64,000 nt of DNA from Campylorhamphus procurvoides (lineage: Eukaryota; Chordata; Aves; Passeriformes; Dendrocolaptidae): positions 801,406-865,405 of the forward strand of contig WBMV01008576.1 in assembly GCA_013396655.1 (NCBI GenBank). The letters are read 5' to 3'. This document shows, piece by piece, positions 10,201-21,129 of this stretch. Both the position numbers and the translations under genes were made by a program. Numbering within the stretch: the stretch's first letter is position 1; each line of letters starts with the position of its first letter. Below the pieces are notes generated by a model. It worked only from the letters and a program-made list of their open reading frames with translations. It was not told the DNA's origin and made no database searches.

Positions 10201-10326
10201 GATAGAGCAAGTGCCAGCGAGGCCATCACTGCGTTACATGGGAAGATCGTGAACGGGGTCAGGCTCAAAGTGAGGTTGGCAGACTCACCCTCCGAGGAGC
10301 CCAACAAGCGCCAGAGAACTTACTGA
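1040..10326 (+). CDS. RBM45: RNA-binding protein 45, four RRM domains (nine coding exons; exon 1 broken by the assembly)
   Basis: Spliced translation of 1040-1289, a short gap, 1966-1988, 3311-3433, 3562-3688, 5327-5437, 5778-5957, 6811-6940, 8151-8247, 8603-8769 and 10134-10326 stays open with matching phases. It gives about 467 residues plus a few lost at the gap; human RBM45 is about 475. RNP2/RNP1 pairs are visible: RRM1 IFVVLG (22-27) and RGIAFIKF (60-67); RRM2 IFVMIP and [11 protein letters not shown]3 RLSVVS and SGYAVIQY; RRM4 RLFILF and NVGYAKFA. The C-terminus is basic and ends KRQRTY, in line with the C-terminal nuclear signal known for the family. Known role of the family: a mainly nuclear RNA-binding protein, developmentally regulated in brain (also called DRB1), that self-associates through a region between RRM2 and RRM3 and is found with FUS and TDP-43 in inclusions. 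The start is in strong Kozak context (GCCATGG). All introns are GT-AG. Confidence 0.95.
1291..1964 (+). repeat. Misplaced near-identical copy of intron 1 sequence 2118-2791
   Basis: This 674-base block aligns without gaps to 2118-2791. I found two single-base differences, both at the T-rich stretch near 1613-1630 versus 2440-2457 (T/A and G/A), about 0.3 percent. It is bounded on both sides by a single N and interrupts the RBM45 reading frame inside RRM1. This pattern fits the second haplotype of intron 1, assembled as a small separate contig and scaffolded into exon 1, better than a genuine tandem duplication. Confidence 0.9.
1965..1965. other. Single-N assembly join (partner at 1290)
   Basis: With the N at 1290 this encloses the duplicated block. 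The frame requires at least one further base, and probably several codons, of exon 1 to be missing between 1289 and 1966. Other vertebrate RBM45 proteins have about five residues between HGQ/HGR and DTKPIK, and only a proline plus partial codons remain here. Confidence 0.85.
1966..1988 (+). CDS. RBM45: RBM45 exon 1, last 23 bases
   Basis: Encodes P-D-T-K-P-I-K in the frame that joins exon 2 (VFIAQSR) in phase 0. The donor GTACCC follows at 1989. This restores the end of RRM1, and the match to the conserved DTKPIK of RBM45 shows that the exon really ends here. Confidence 0.88.
2051..2110 (+). repeat. Exact 20-bp tandem repeat, three copies
   Basis: Three perfect head-to-tail copies of CAGCGCCCTGGGCCTGGCCC begin about 60 bases into intron 1, inside the CpG island. 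The array lies just before the stretch (2118 onward) whose second copy was misplaced into exon 1, so it probably contributed to the assembly failure. Confidence 0.95.
3311..3433 (+). CDS. RBM45: RBM45 exon 2
   Basis: 123 bases, phase 0 at both ends. Encodes 41 residues from VFIAQSR through [10 protein letters not shown] to REKFK: the end of RRM1, the linker and the start of RRM2 with its RNP2 motif. Acceptor TTTCATTAG, donor GTACTG. Confidence 0.95.
3562..3688 (+). CDS. RBM45: RBM45 exon 3
   Basis: 127 bases, entering in phase 0 and leaving with one base of a split serine codon. Encodes MYGDIEYCS through the RNP1 motif KGLGYVRY to IEECDR, completing RRM2. Acceptor TTGTTCTAG, donor GTAAGA. 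Confidence 0.95.
4165..4385 (+). mobile_element. CR1 LINE, 3' end fragment
   Basis: Contains the typical avian CR1 3' phrases: GGAGCAGGTTGCCCAGAGAA, then the GATGCCCCATCCCTAGAAGTG block, GAGCAACCTGGT, and a terminal CATTCTGCGATTCTATAAT. It is truncated at its 5' end, as is usual for CR1, and sits in intron 3 of RBM45 in the same orientation as the gene. Confidence 0.93.
4432..4570 (+). mobile_element. CR1 LINE fragment, second piece
   Basis: Diverged sequence resembling the CR1 block GGGCTTGCTCATCCAGGAGA followed by AGCAGCCTTCCAGT. It lies about 50 bases after the previous CR1 tip and in the same orientation, but belongs to a more internal CR1 segment. It is therefore a separate insertion or a rearranged remnant. 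Confidence 0.7.
4918..5105 (-). mobile_element. CR1 LINE, 3' end fragment, reverse orientation
   Basis: Begins ATCACAGAATGGTTGAAGTT GGAAGGGAC, the reverse complement of the CR1 tail, and continues with CATGTCCATGTGGCTTTTGA and GGGCAACCTGTGTCACTGCTC. Located in intron 3 of RBM45. Confidence 0.93.
5327..5437 (+). CDS. RBM45: RBM45 exon 4
   Basis: 111 bases, phase 1 in and phase 1 out. Encodes [12 protein letters not shown] through YYSN to TLPF, the linker after RRM2. Acceptor TTTCTTTCAG, strong donor GTAAGT. Compared with the mammalian protein as I recall it, the linker is a few residues shorter. Confidence 0.93.
5622..5635. promoter_or_regulatory. Perfect 14-bp palindrome with two opposed CCAAT boxes
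   Basis: TGATTGGCCAATCA reads the same on both strands and contains overlapping ATTGG and CCAAT cores, the NF-Y recognition core. It lies in intron 4 of RBM45. Function is not shown by sequence alone. Confidence 0.3.
5778..5957 (+). CDS. RBM45: RBM45 exon 5
   Basis: 180 bases, phase 1 in and phase 1 out. Encodes [11 protein letters not shown] through [12 protein letters not shown] and [18 protein letters not shown]: the oligomerisation region and first half of RRM3. The only acceptor that keeps the frame is the weak TTCTTGAG at 5776-5777. The two nearby better-looking CAG acceptors downstream (ending 5785 and 5789) would bring a stop into frame. Confidence 0.9.
6811..6940 (+). CDS. RBM45: RBM45 exon 6
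   Basis: 130 bases, entering after one base of a glycine codon and leaving with two bases of an aspartate codon. Encodes [19 protein letters not shown] and the PPGNRL to EDGSDSS stretch, completing RRM3. Acceptor TTTGTAG, donor GTAAGT. Confidence 0.95.
8151..8247 (+). CDS. RBM45: RBM45 exon 7
   Basis: 97 bases ending in phase 0. Encodes [13 protein letters not shown] through IVQQYRTPP, the linker between RRM3 and RRM4. Acceptor CTGCTTGCAG, donor GTAAGT. Confidence 0.94.
8603..8769 (+). CDS. RBM45: RBM45 exon 8
   Basis: 167 bases, leaving with two bases of a cysteine codon. Encodes [10 protein letters not shown], a PPPKKK run, and [14 protein letters not shown] with RNP2 of RRM4. The acceptor is a tandem TTTCAGCAG, so splicing three bases downstream would remove the first glutamine without changing frame. 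Donor GTAAGA. Confidence 0.95.
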
Positions 10327-10330
10327 GCAG
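10134..10330 (+). CDS. RBM45: RBM45 exon 9 (last coding exon)
   Basis: Encodes [15 protein letters not shown]1 NVGYAKFA and the basic tail NKRQRTY, then TGA at 10324-10326. Acceptor follows a long C/T tract (TTTTTTCCCCCCTCCAG). Four bases after the stop is a consensus donor, GCAG|GTGAGT, which points to an untranslated exon downstream. Confidence 0.93.
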
Positions 10331-13300
10331 GTGAGTACTCAGTCTCAGCTGTTACTGCCACTGAAGTTCTACTTGAAATAGTGGTAGGTGAAATGTTTTC
10401 AAGTTAGATACAAACATGTAATGATAAACTTTAAACCTATTCTTAGCTAGCAACTTGAAATGCAATTTGTGGTATAACTGTGTGTGTATACATATATTAA
10501 GGTGTGTGCATGCTTATATAGGCACACATGTACTTTTTTAGCAAAAATGAATTTTTATAATTCTCGGAAAACTATGAACCAGTTGATAAAAATCAGTCTG
10601 GGTTGTTCATAGAAAGACTCACTTTTGTATGTAAGAGAATCAGTTAACATTGAAAAAAAATGCAGAAATAAACAGTGGAATTGACCTCATCTTGTATGTG
10701 TCTTTTTTGAATTAAAAACACATGCCATTAGTGGTGTTGGATAAAGATACAGAGTTGAGCCCTTTGAGGGCAGAGGAGTGAAGGGGTAGATAAAAAAAGG
10801 ACGTGAGAGAGACAGGTAAGGCTTTCAGGTGAAACAGAAGGTTTGGGATATTTGGGTCATATGGATTCTCAGAAATCAGGGTAGCTGGAATGTGTGATAG
10901 TGAAGAAAATATTGCAGAGCTTATGGTGGAGGGATTGAGATGCATGTTTAAGAAAATTAGTTTGAGAACTTATTGTTTGGTGCTTTTGGCCTATGAAAGC
11001 TGGCTAAATTCTTAGAGAGGTTTTATATTTTATAGACTTCAGGGACCAAAACTCAATTGTTCTTTTGAAATATTGGTTTGCTTCAAATTGTATCAAATTT
11101 CTTCTTTTTTTAACATTTTTATTATTTTAACATTAGACTTATTACTGAAGGAGACATATAAGAGGAGGAGAACAAGCTAAACCCTGTTTTCTACAAAATA
11201 ACTTTCAAATATTACTATAGCTTCCAACTATTTCCAGATGCCTTATTATCTTCCTAGGGGACATGAAGTTTTGATTTAACTTACTCAGAAAACATCACCT
11301 GAAATCCTGACTCTTCACCTCAATATTTTACCTTTAAGCTTCATTCCTTGTACCTTTCTTCGTATAAATGTACTTTGTGACCCCAGAGTTGCAGAGACCA
11401 AAAAAGGTTTTGCCCAAATTGTTCTTTTTTCTTCTTTTTTCCTAAGGACTTTCATGTTTGTCTTTTGATAAGCAGCAAATGCTAAAGGTGGCCTTAGTCT
11501 TTATACACAGCTTTATTTTAAAAAAAATATATTTTTAGCATTCTTTTTCTGCATTGAATTATAGCTAAAACTAATTTGAAACTTTTTTATTTTGTTTTAA
11601 TCAGCAGCTCTGGTGAATGCAATTTTAAGTAACTTGAACCCTTGCTCTTATCTCTGTACAAAGTTTGTTCTTAATGTGACTTTTACTTTCAACAATTAAA
11701 GGCCAACCTCTGGATCTCTACAGGAATAACTATGATGTGATGTGTAATACAGTACCAGCTCTGCCTTGTGTACTTTTTACTAGAAAAGTGTAAACACAAT
11801 ATGCATCCAAAATTAGAAAGATGATTTATTCTTATGTTTTCTTTCTTTGTTTTTAAGAAAGATAAGAGGGAGAAGATTGGAAAGTTCTCTTCTGATGGTC
11901 TATCTAAAACTTACTTTTTTTATTCACACATGTCAACACATATACAAGCACATGTTTTTCCAGTCGTGATTTTTGAGAAGATTCTTTAAGGTCTCCAGCT
12001 GACAAAGGTGTCCAGTTGGTCACCAAAAGGGATTTTCAAAAGGCTAAAGCTTACTTTGTATTTCAAATTACGTTAGAAAATTCTGATAGACATATTATTG
12101 ACTCTTTAGAAACATGGACTCTCTTATAAGATCAGAGTAAGACATATACATTTGTTGTTGTGCTATTTTATCTAATTAGAAAAATAAAAAAAGATCCTAT
12201 TTAAAGAATTATTTTTTTACAACATGCAAAATTACAGCAGAGCTCTCTTAGGTCCTTTCCTAGGTTTTTGCATTTCTATAAATTTTCAAATAACAGAGTA
12301 CTAGTTTTAGTTGTTCAAAGACAGACACCCTAAGTCTGTCTTGGACAGATTACTAGTAATTCTGGTGCAAATTCCTGCTGAGTATTTCCCTCCTGGTTAG
12401 TTTTTTGTCTGCTGTGTCTGTGCAATAACACAGGGAGAAGATATTTCTAAATTTACAGTGTTACATCTTGTTACATTCTGAGTCTTTGAGCAGGTTGTTT
12501 TAGCATCTATCTCGTCTCAGGATAGACAGAAAAAATTACTTGTTCTCCTTTTGTCCTTTAGTTGGTTTCTCAAATTCAAATGGTGCATAAAAGGAAAGAT
12601 TCCTTTTCTAAAGGGCTTGCCCGTTTCAATGAAGCTTACCACTGCCTGACTTTACACTGGACTGGCTGACAAACAAATTTGCAATATTGTAGAGGCTTAG
12701 CTTTTGTTTTCAATTAAAGTGTTAAATTGTGCCTGTGAGAGGAGATGGGATTCTCTCTACCTCTGAAATAGCTGTGAGGTTTTTTTCCTGAAGATGTATT
12801 AACTTTTCTTCTTTTTGAATTTTAGCTGTAGCAAATAATCTTCCTAGCTAAAACTTCTGTGGGTTCTCACTTAAGGAAGTCATTGCCTCTTAGAAAATAA
12901 TCCTTTCTAAAGTCCTGTTGTATTGCTTGCCTTTTGTCTCTCACAAGGTGACTGGATTTCTCAAATAGTCCTTTCTATACAAGGTTCTCTGATTAAAATC
13001 TGTGATAAGACCTGCGAATTCTAGAATCTATATGAAAATAAATGTAATTTGATGGAGTAATTTAATTTAAATAAAATGTTTATTTTTTCAATACACTTGA
13101 AGTTTTTCCCAAACACTTTCCTATGTAAATAATATTTTTAAAAATACGATTTACAAAATTGCTTCTTAAAAATATTTTATGGTACCAGTATGCTACTGTT
13201 AATGCTCTTACAATGTAAAACTTCTGACTACAAGAACTTTCTGTTACCTTGCAACAACCTTTGTTTATCGGGCAAATTTGCATACATGTGTATTAATATT

Positions 13301-14569
13301 CTAAACTAATGCACCTAGTGAATTTTACAGACTCAGGCTCTCCTACAAATCAGTGAAAATTCAATTTATATGAGTAGTTAAAAGTAGCAGAGAAAAGATG
13401 GAAATACAGACCAACAAGGTTCTCTTAACTGCTTTAAGTTCTAATGTAAGGGTTTTTTTAGGGTGAGGTCCCCTCTTATGCTAAGTATTAATGGCTGAAA
13501 TAATCACTTTAACCTATCTTGCTTTGAATCAGTGTAGGCTTGAGAAGACAACTACAGTGTGTACTTCTAGGCAGCTGCTAAAAGCAGACCTGTCTTAATG
13601 TTCTTGCTGCTGACCGGCTTGTGCTCTCCACTTTTGCTTAACTTTGAGTATTTTGTGAAAACCTCACTGCAATGTCTGATACCAGTTATGTAAATTCTAT
13701 CATTCAAAAAATAGAAGAGGAAGGAAAGAATTTTGCTATCTTTCCGAAGAATGCATTGTGGAATTCCAGTTAATCCCTTTATTGCAACCTAGTAAGTCTA
13801 TTTCAACACCAGCCCCAGCCCCAGAACAGCACCCGCCACACAACAGACCCACAAACAAATAAAACAAAAACCCAAAACCCACCCAAAAAGTCTTTCACAA
13901 AGCTTTCCAGTAGTCCTTAGAAAGCTGAGCTTTGAACAAGCACTATATTAGAAGTGAGACACAGCTATATGGAACTGGATTCTGTGGCTTTTAATAGTCA
14001 TTGCTGATTGACTTTAACCCACAGCAAATGGATTCATTGCATTTTTCCCCTTCTGAAAAATTTTGGTGGTTTTTAAAAAATTATTTAGTTACTTAGTAAA
14101 TTGAAGAACACTCTGTCACAAAATACTTGGTTATTATTATCCTTTGTTGCTCTTGCTCTGAAAGTCCTGCATCACTGATTTGATTTGCATTCATTTTTTT
14201 TTCTTTACTTAGAATTTTATTAAAATCTTGAAGTTAACATGTGTACTTATAATAACATATTGCTGTGCAAAAATGTTTAAAAAAAGTAATTGTATCATAG
14301 TTGAAATACATTCTGAAAAAAATAGCTGTATTTTGTATCAACAGTATACTGCAGAAAAAATGCTGGTTTTTACATACTGCTCAGAAAAAGATGCAATTCT
14401 TTAAAGAAGTTAGAGAAGCATACGTAACTCTTTAGTAATATTCTTCTAAAGATATTGAAAGCCTTATTTATATACTGTTGTAATGATTCTGTTTTATAAT
14501 ATGTACTTTAAAATAAAAATAGGTATGTTGCTTTTTGATGCTATTTTTGTACTTGTGTTTTTTCTACAG
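10331..14569 (+). other. RBM45: Probable 3' UTR intron of RBM45
   Basis: Begins with the strong donor GTGAGT and can be joined to the acceptor TTTTTTCTACAG at 14569. It is AT-rich with no recognisable coding exon. An AATAAA at 10667-10672 could end a shorter transcript if this intron is not removed. If both forms exist the gene makes two alternative 3' ends. No repeat family was recognised inside it. Confidence 0.5.
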
Positions 14570-14905
14570 AAACTAAATAATGACATGACCCTCAGCTAGC
14601 TGACTGACTGACTGAAAACGTGACTAGACATGGTTCCTGTGGGCAGTGACAGCTTTTTCAGTGACAGCTTTTTTTTTTTTTGTTAATTGTTACTTAGTTG
14701 ATCTTCTTTCTATAGTGCTTTTTGATTCTGAATATGCAGACATGCAATTTTGAAAGTTATCTAGGTATTTAACATTGTAAACTGGTGGTTGTTCTTGTAG
14801 TAGTATATAATGTTGTATTAGAGAAATAACGCTTGTTTTTACCTGAATTCCTCCTGTAAGATGGAAATTACAGTGATGGGGGAAATAAAGGAGTCTGCAT
14901 TTTCT
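14570..14905 (+). other. RBM45: Probable RBM45 untranslated last exon
   Basis: Follows a good acceptor (polypyrimidine then CTACAG) and opens with AAACTAAATAATGACATG. It carries the poly(A) signal AATAAA at 14884-14889, followed by a T/G-rich stretch where cleavage would be expected. There is no open frame of note. The assignment rests on splice-site quality and distance only; transcript data would settle it. Confidence 0.5.
14884..14889 (+). terminator. RBM45: Candidate poly(A) signal AATAAA
   Basis: Canonical hexamer about 315 bases into the proposed last exon, followed within 40 bases by T- and TG-rich sequence. Best candidate for the distal RBM45 3' end. Confidence 0.45.
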
Positions 14906-17900
14906 GACTTGACTGGTTAGTTGATAATGATTCAGATTTTGTTAAAACAGAAGACATTTCTCATTATCCAAATTGCATTGAAAAATGAAGTACAGTAAAT
15001 TCAAAGAAAATTAAACAACTTTTCAAAAACTGGTAACAGGCATGACAATATTAATCTATATTTAAGAAAATAGCTGTATTTGAGAAAATAATTCAAAGTA
15101 CGTTCTTAAACATTTTGTTGACTTGGGCCAAAAGTATTCATTATGCTTTGTGTGCTGTTTAGTGAAAGGGACATTTGACTGTGGAGCAGACTACCAAAAC
15201 TGCATGCATTTATCCTTTCTTATCCTGAGGTCTTTTGGTTATAAATGTGGGGAAAGTATGGAGTCCAGGGTTGTGGTTTTACTTTTGTTTTTGTTTGTTT
15301 TGAGGGTTGGGGTTTTTTTCCTCTGCTTGTTTTTTTTTTCCAGAAGCTTTCAATGTGTCTGTTCAAGTAAGACTTGGGCAAGTCAGCATTTCAGCAGGAT
15401 GAAGAGGATTCTGGCACTGATGGAGAGTAAATGAAGATGGTTCAAATAAGTATTTGCACAGAAAATTTTCAAATGCCAAATACTTTTCTGTGTATTCCTG
15501 CATACTACTTGTTCAATTGAAAATATCCTGGTTATTAAAACAATTTATACAGATAAAATTGAGGAATTCTAGTTGTATGCACGCTAGAGGACAAGCATGC
15601 CCTTGGATGCATCTTCCCAGCATCTCCCATCCTGGTCCCTTGATCATTGCTGTGGGGAGAGACAGTGAAGGATCCTGTAAATTCTGTCTCTGAGCACCTT
15701 CAGAAGTTCTTTCCAAGAAATCCCTACCTTGGAAGAAGGCAGGGGTGAGAATGCAAGTCTTACTTCTTTAGTTCCAGGTATGGGATAGTGAACTCTGTTT
15801 CAGGGTAGACACACCAATTTTAATGTGCTGGGAAAGTTATTTCCATTTTTAAGGGGGATTGGGTCACAGGGGAGACAGAGTGAGTGACAGTAGATCTGGA
15901 TAGTGGGGTTTAAGAAACAATGAGATTTGAGCTTTTATTCTACCTGCTTTTCTCCTCTCTCTGCCAGCAGTGTTAGGTTTGCTTGGCCTCAGGTTCCCTT
16001 CCCAGCAGGGAGATGATGCTGTTGGGAGGGCTGGGCAGAAGGTTGCTTCTGTGCTGTGCAGCTGCTCAGTCACCAGCTTGGGTCCCACTGGCGAATATCC
16101 CTGGGCAGCCGTGGGCTTTTGTTCTTATGGTCCTGCTGAGCTCCAGGACCATCGCCCCCCCTACCATGATTCTCACCTTCTGCTTCTCCAGTCTGTTATT
16201 CTTTCCAAGACTGTTACTTCTTTCCAGGAAACCTTCTTTGCATCATCTTTTCTGGTGCTGCAGCCCCCTCGCTTTCCCAGGCTCAATAGCAAATGTGCAG
16301 AAACACACCACCTTACAATACTGGGTTTGTCTTTTTATTAACTTAAGCTATGTTTTTACCTACAACAGGTGGACTGGTTTTCTTGTTTTATTTGTTTTTG
16401 AAAGAGAAGGAGAAAGTTAGAAGGTATTGGAAAATACCTTCAGTTGTAAGTAGCTGAAAGCTGCAGGTGAAGCTTCTTAAGTTTCTCCATTGTTTCCCAA
16501 CAGCAAAACACATGCACCCAATAAAGCAGTGTCCCTGGCTGGGTGGGGTGGAGGGAGTGGAGAGTTTGATAAAATCTTTATAACTGGAAGGCTTACTTAG
16601 AGCTTTACAATTCCATGCTTTACAGTCAGCTGTCTTAAACTACTGCTGGGATGCAAACCTAGATTAGCCATCTGGTAATGTCATTTGACTTCACCTACTA
16701 TGAGATTAATGCAACTTGAATATTTACATGCAGGTTACTTAATGTTTCTTATACAGCAAATATTTTAAAGTATTCAGTAAATTGGTCTTTAATGCAAAAT
16801 ACAGTCACATTCAACTAAATCTTATTTCCTGCTCTTTATAAAGACAACATCAGTAAAAATAGTTTTTCATTAGAGGGTATATGAGAATAAGCACTGTCAT
16901 TGCAATTTGTTAAATTCAATGTGACAAAATGTATTTAAAAAAAACCCCAGTTTTTCCTATGTTGAAAGAATAATTCAGATGCTTAAATGTGAGGAACTTG
17001 CCGAATAAAGATTGCCTAAGAAACCTTCTCTCCATCTTCCTAGTACGTGTTACAATGCAGTCCTTGATGACTCACCAGGAGCTTTTTCCCCCAAGAGCAG
17101 TTTCATTCAGCACAAAAAACAGAACTGAATCAGGGCTTCACAGTTAACATAGGCTGTAAAATTCCTACTGAATTTGATGTAGATGTTAGAAATTAGAGGT
17201 TTATGGTTGAGCCTGGAGAAATGGATCCTGTCTCTGACTCTAGCCCAAAGGTTGTTTTTAAGGAGGGTTGCCATTTCTCTGGATTTCCCCTGAAAAAGTC
17301 CCAGTTTGGGTTGGTGTGATAGGTTTTTTTGAGGAGTTGGCTGGTTTTATATGTGGTTTTTGGGTTTTTTTCTTCTTCCTTCATGATGAATTTCAAGTAG
17401 CATTTGGGGCTTTCCTGTATTTGCTGTGGAAAAATAATTCTGACCAGGTTGCCATAAATCCTAAATCCAGACCTGTTAAGCAGCACCTTTGCAGACTTAA
17501 CTGTACAGTCAATGTCCACAGCGAGTTCAAAATTTTCAGAAAGTATCAGTCCCATTTTGCAACCATGGAGAGACACCATGCCCATCTAGAGGGTCTGACA
17601 CATGCTGCTGAACCTGTGTGGTGTGGTGTATATGCACAGGACCAGGTGAAATGCTGAGAATCCCTGTATAGTCAGTTGAAAAAAAACCAACTTCTCGTGT
17701 ATGTGATAGAATCATCCTTTTGATGAATCTCTTCTATGTCAAGATCCCTGGTCTAAGATGGTACTGAAGGTGGATACCTGTGTGTTTAGGGGGTATAAAC
17801 ATCCTCAGGAGGATAAACACTCCAAAATGAAGTGACTGGTGTCTGTATTTGGCCATCCAAGATGGGGGAAAAAAGAATCAAGTTGGTATGATGCTAACAG

Positions 17901-20740
17901 CTACTTGACGGAGCATTCAACACAGACAGAGAATTAAAAGATAACCTTTACAACTTGAAGTAATGTTACAAAGTAGAGTAGTGCCATTTTCAAATTGTTC
18001 TCAATCTTGTTTTTATTACTACATGTCTCTGGGAGGAGAGGGCCACTGTACTCCCCAGGGCATGGAAGAGCAGTGCTGTGCAGTCCTGCTTGGGCTATGG
18101 AGCTCTCTTACATTTGTTCAGTCAGGTCTGCAACTGAAGAGAATTGGAGGCTGGAACTTTAAAAAAAAGAAATTTTCCCACTTCCAGTTCTGAGACTTCA
18201 AGGTACCTGAAGAAGCAACTCTGCTAGCAGTCATCTCCCTTTTAGTCACTATTGAGCCAGGCTACTGGGTGACTTGCATGGAGTCATTTGTAGTGTTCTA
18301 GTAATGTTTTCTAGAAGATAGTTAAACCCAAATCATTATTGCTCTCCTTGGAGTTCAGTGTATTTACCGAGAATATTAATGTACTGTTCTTCTCCGGCTA
18401 AGTAACAGTTTGTGTAAATGCATCTTGCTATTTTAAAGTCTCCCAGCATTTTTGATTGTATATGATGCTCATCACTCCCTTTTTCAGTTGTTATATAGCA
18501 CTACTGATAAGTGGCATGTTGCTTTTACAGGTCCTTTCATTGGTAAGTAAAAACTGTGCGCTGTGAGAGTGAGCAGTAGGTTCCTGCCCTGGAAAAGAAC
18601 CCATGTCACTCGTATTTTTTTGACGGTGTTTAGTGAATTGACCAAAACTATATAGGGGTTTTGGTGTGTTGTTTTGCAGTATCACTGCTTTAGTGCTTGT
18701 AAATAGAATTTAGTATGCTTATCTGCAAGTGACTTGGATTTCAGCTGTGTTTATCAGCCATAGTTTCTGTTGGCATTGAAAAAGGCTTTTGTACTTTTTG
18801 ATAAGGAAGTAACACAGATTTCATAAATGACACTAAATGATGTCTAGTAGAAATTTATCCATTTATGGAGTCATAACTGCTTGATCAGTAGAGGAGCCTT
18901 TTCTGTGTATAACTGGAGGAAGATACTAATTTGCTTATGTTGCCTGAATGTCTACATTAGGGTATTTCTGATCATGAAGTGGAAAAAGGCCGTTCTCAAG
19001 AGAGCTGTGCATTCTGAATGTGGTCTGTGAGTTGGTGATTACAGTGCCCGTCACTGGATCCTGGGGCTCCTGAGACCTTTTCCTTTGGTAGCACAAACCA
19101 CTAGAGCACTTCACATGGGGGCAGAGCCCAGCTTTGCAGTGCAGTGTGTAATTGGATTTCCTTGGCATCCTTCCTTTCATCTTCCTGTTCATGGTCCTTT
19201 TTCTGACCTGGGGCACTCTGTATTTCTTTTCTGCTCTGTCTGTAGAGAGATCATCTAACATCTGCAATACCAGGAACTTCCACTCTTTCAGTTACTGTAA
19301 CAGTAAGTGAGAGAAGGAATTTTGTATGTAAGTGGAAGCTGTTAAAGGTGAAAACATCATGTGATTATGTGCCTAGCTCCAATTCAGGAAAACTACTAAT
19401 TTCATATTCTCATCCTGCCATTTTCCTGAACTTACTATCTTTGTCAAACATTCATTTAAAACTTCACCAAGGATTCTGCTCAAGTTTTTCACAGAATATC
19501 AGATGAGAACTGCAGTTACATTGGTAATTTTTCTCCAAATAAAATGAAGAAAAACATATGAAAGAGAAAAGGAGGATTAACAATGCCAAGTTTGCTTACA
19601 ATTATAGAAAAGGGACAAAGGGTGACACTGCAGCCTCCAGTGCTGTGAGGCAATCCCCCTGGTTCCAGCAGAGGTCACTGGGCTCCTGGGTGTGCAGGGG
19701 GAGATTGCAGCTCAAAGCTGACACTCCTGAAAATCTTAACCTGCTCTTAAGGTAATCAATCTGTATATAGAATTTCATAACCAAAACATGGTGCTTTTTT
19801 CCACAGATAAAGAATTATTGTTAGCTGTATCAATTTCAAACAAATAATATAAGTTAATAATTAAAATAATTTTTTAATTGATTTAAAAGTAATTGAGAGA
19901 AGACAGAAGCGTAGATTCTCACATATTTTCTCTGAATTATTTTTAAGCCGTTTATTTCTTTATAGTCTTTTAGCTTTGAAATACGAATGTTCTAGTTTTG
20001 CTTGCATAAGCCTCACATATCTATTTCTGATTTATTTTTCTCTATTCCAGAGACTTTTCCTAGTTTTGCAATGCAGGATTAGCCAAATGGTTTTAAAATT
20101 GTCATGCCGAGTATGAAAATTTTCTGTGAGATACCTGAAAACGTACAAAGGTGTATACAAAGAACCTCTTTATACTATTTTTTGGCATTTTTGCAATTTC
20201 TCTGTAAAAGATTAGGAGCAAGATAATGAGCAGGAACTAGGAAGAGAATCAGGGGAAAGAAGGAAAAAACAAAGGCGAAAGAAGAAAGATTATAAAAAAA
20301 GGGATTCAGATTTCAAGAAATAGAATAGGAAACAGTCTAATAGGAGGTAAGGCATGACAGTTCCTGGGGGAAAGCCAATTCAGATATTGGGAAAAGCAGG
20401 ATAATACAAATTATTCAGATCTTAAGACACGAGATAAGGGGCACTGCGATGCTCTGGAAGCCAAATGCTTTAAGATTAGGTTGTATATAGGGATTTAGAG
20501 TCCTTTGGAGGGATGTCTATCACAAATGACCTGCAGAAACCTTTACATCAAGCTATAGTACCATCACTTTTGTGTCTTATTTCTCTTTCATTTTGAAATG
20601 CAGTGATTGTCACACCCCATGCACATTTCATAATGAATATTATGGCACCAGAATTACTTTAAAAGCAATATTTGTTTTTTCAAAATTTTGTGCTTTCTGT
20701 TGAGCTCATTTATCTTGTTAGGTAATTTCTCCTTCATCAG
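14906..20740. other. Intergenic stretch, no gene recognised
   Basis: AT-rich sequence with a slightly GC-richer patch at about 15950-16300. Open frames occur, the longest about 145 codons at 15983-16420 and about 130 codons on both strands at 17193-17657. They lack splice context or family resemblance and read as chance. No repeat family was recognised. Confidence 0.5.
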
Positions 20741-20991
20741 TCTGCTGCGTGGTGGTTCTGTTCCTCCTCCTTGTGCTGACACAGCTCACCCCAGCTGCAG
20801 CTGTCTGGAGTTCACTGAACAACTTGCAGGACAAATTCACATCAGGTCACTCATCCACAGCCTCTGCTTTTGGCAGGGACAAGCACGGCAACAGAAGCTT
20901 GAATTACAGGCAGGATCAGGCCTCCTGCAGCCAGCCTGATGCTGTACTGCACTCAGAACTCAAGTGGTTCCAGATGCTTCAGACACCTCTG
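20741..20991 (+). other. Exon-like open segment with a hydrophobic stretch, identity unknown
   Basis: Flanked by a plausible acceptor (TTCTCCTTCATCAG) and donor (CTG|GTAGGT), with a stop just upstream in frame at 20719. The frame reads CCVVVLFLLLVLTQL, a strongly hydrophobic run, then TPAAAVWSSLNNLQ and about 60 further polar residues, ending in phase 0. The segment is GC-richer than its surroundings. A second frame is also open over most of it, which weakens the case. I do not recognise the protein. It could be a real exon of an unannotated or lost gene, or chance. Confidence 0.22.
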
Positions 20992-21072
20992 GTAGGTGAA
21001 GCTGTGGAGACTGAAGCTCTGCACCATGCAGCTCTGCTGGGTACAAGAGTGAAGAGAAAGTGCATAGCTGGA

Positions 21073-21123
21073 TATATAACACAAAACAGTTTTGTATATA
21101 ACACAGTTTTTTTATATAACACA
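21073..21123 (+). repeat. Three spaced copies of TATATAACACA
   Basis: The 11-mer TATATAACACA occurs at 21073-21083, 21095-21105 and 21113-21123, spaced 22 and 18 bases, with similar ACAGTTTT filler between. It is a short decayed tandem repeat. Confidence 0.85.
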
Positions 21124-21129
21124 AAATAC

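Noticed and set aside
15970..16420. Overlapping + strand frames of 123 and 145 codons
   Set aside because: Two frames open at once, leucine/serine/phenylalanine-rich from a C/T-rich stretch, no splice context.
17193..17657. Frames of about 130 codons on both strands
   Set aside because: Complementary open frames with no family resemblance; best explained by chance.
18935..19267. Minus-strand frame of 110 codons with basic and cysteine-containing stretches
   Set aside because: No recognisable zinc-finger spacing or other motif, and no splice or promoter support.
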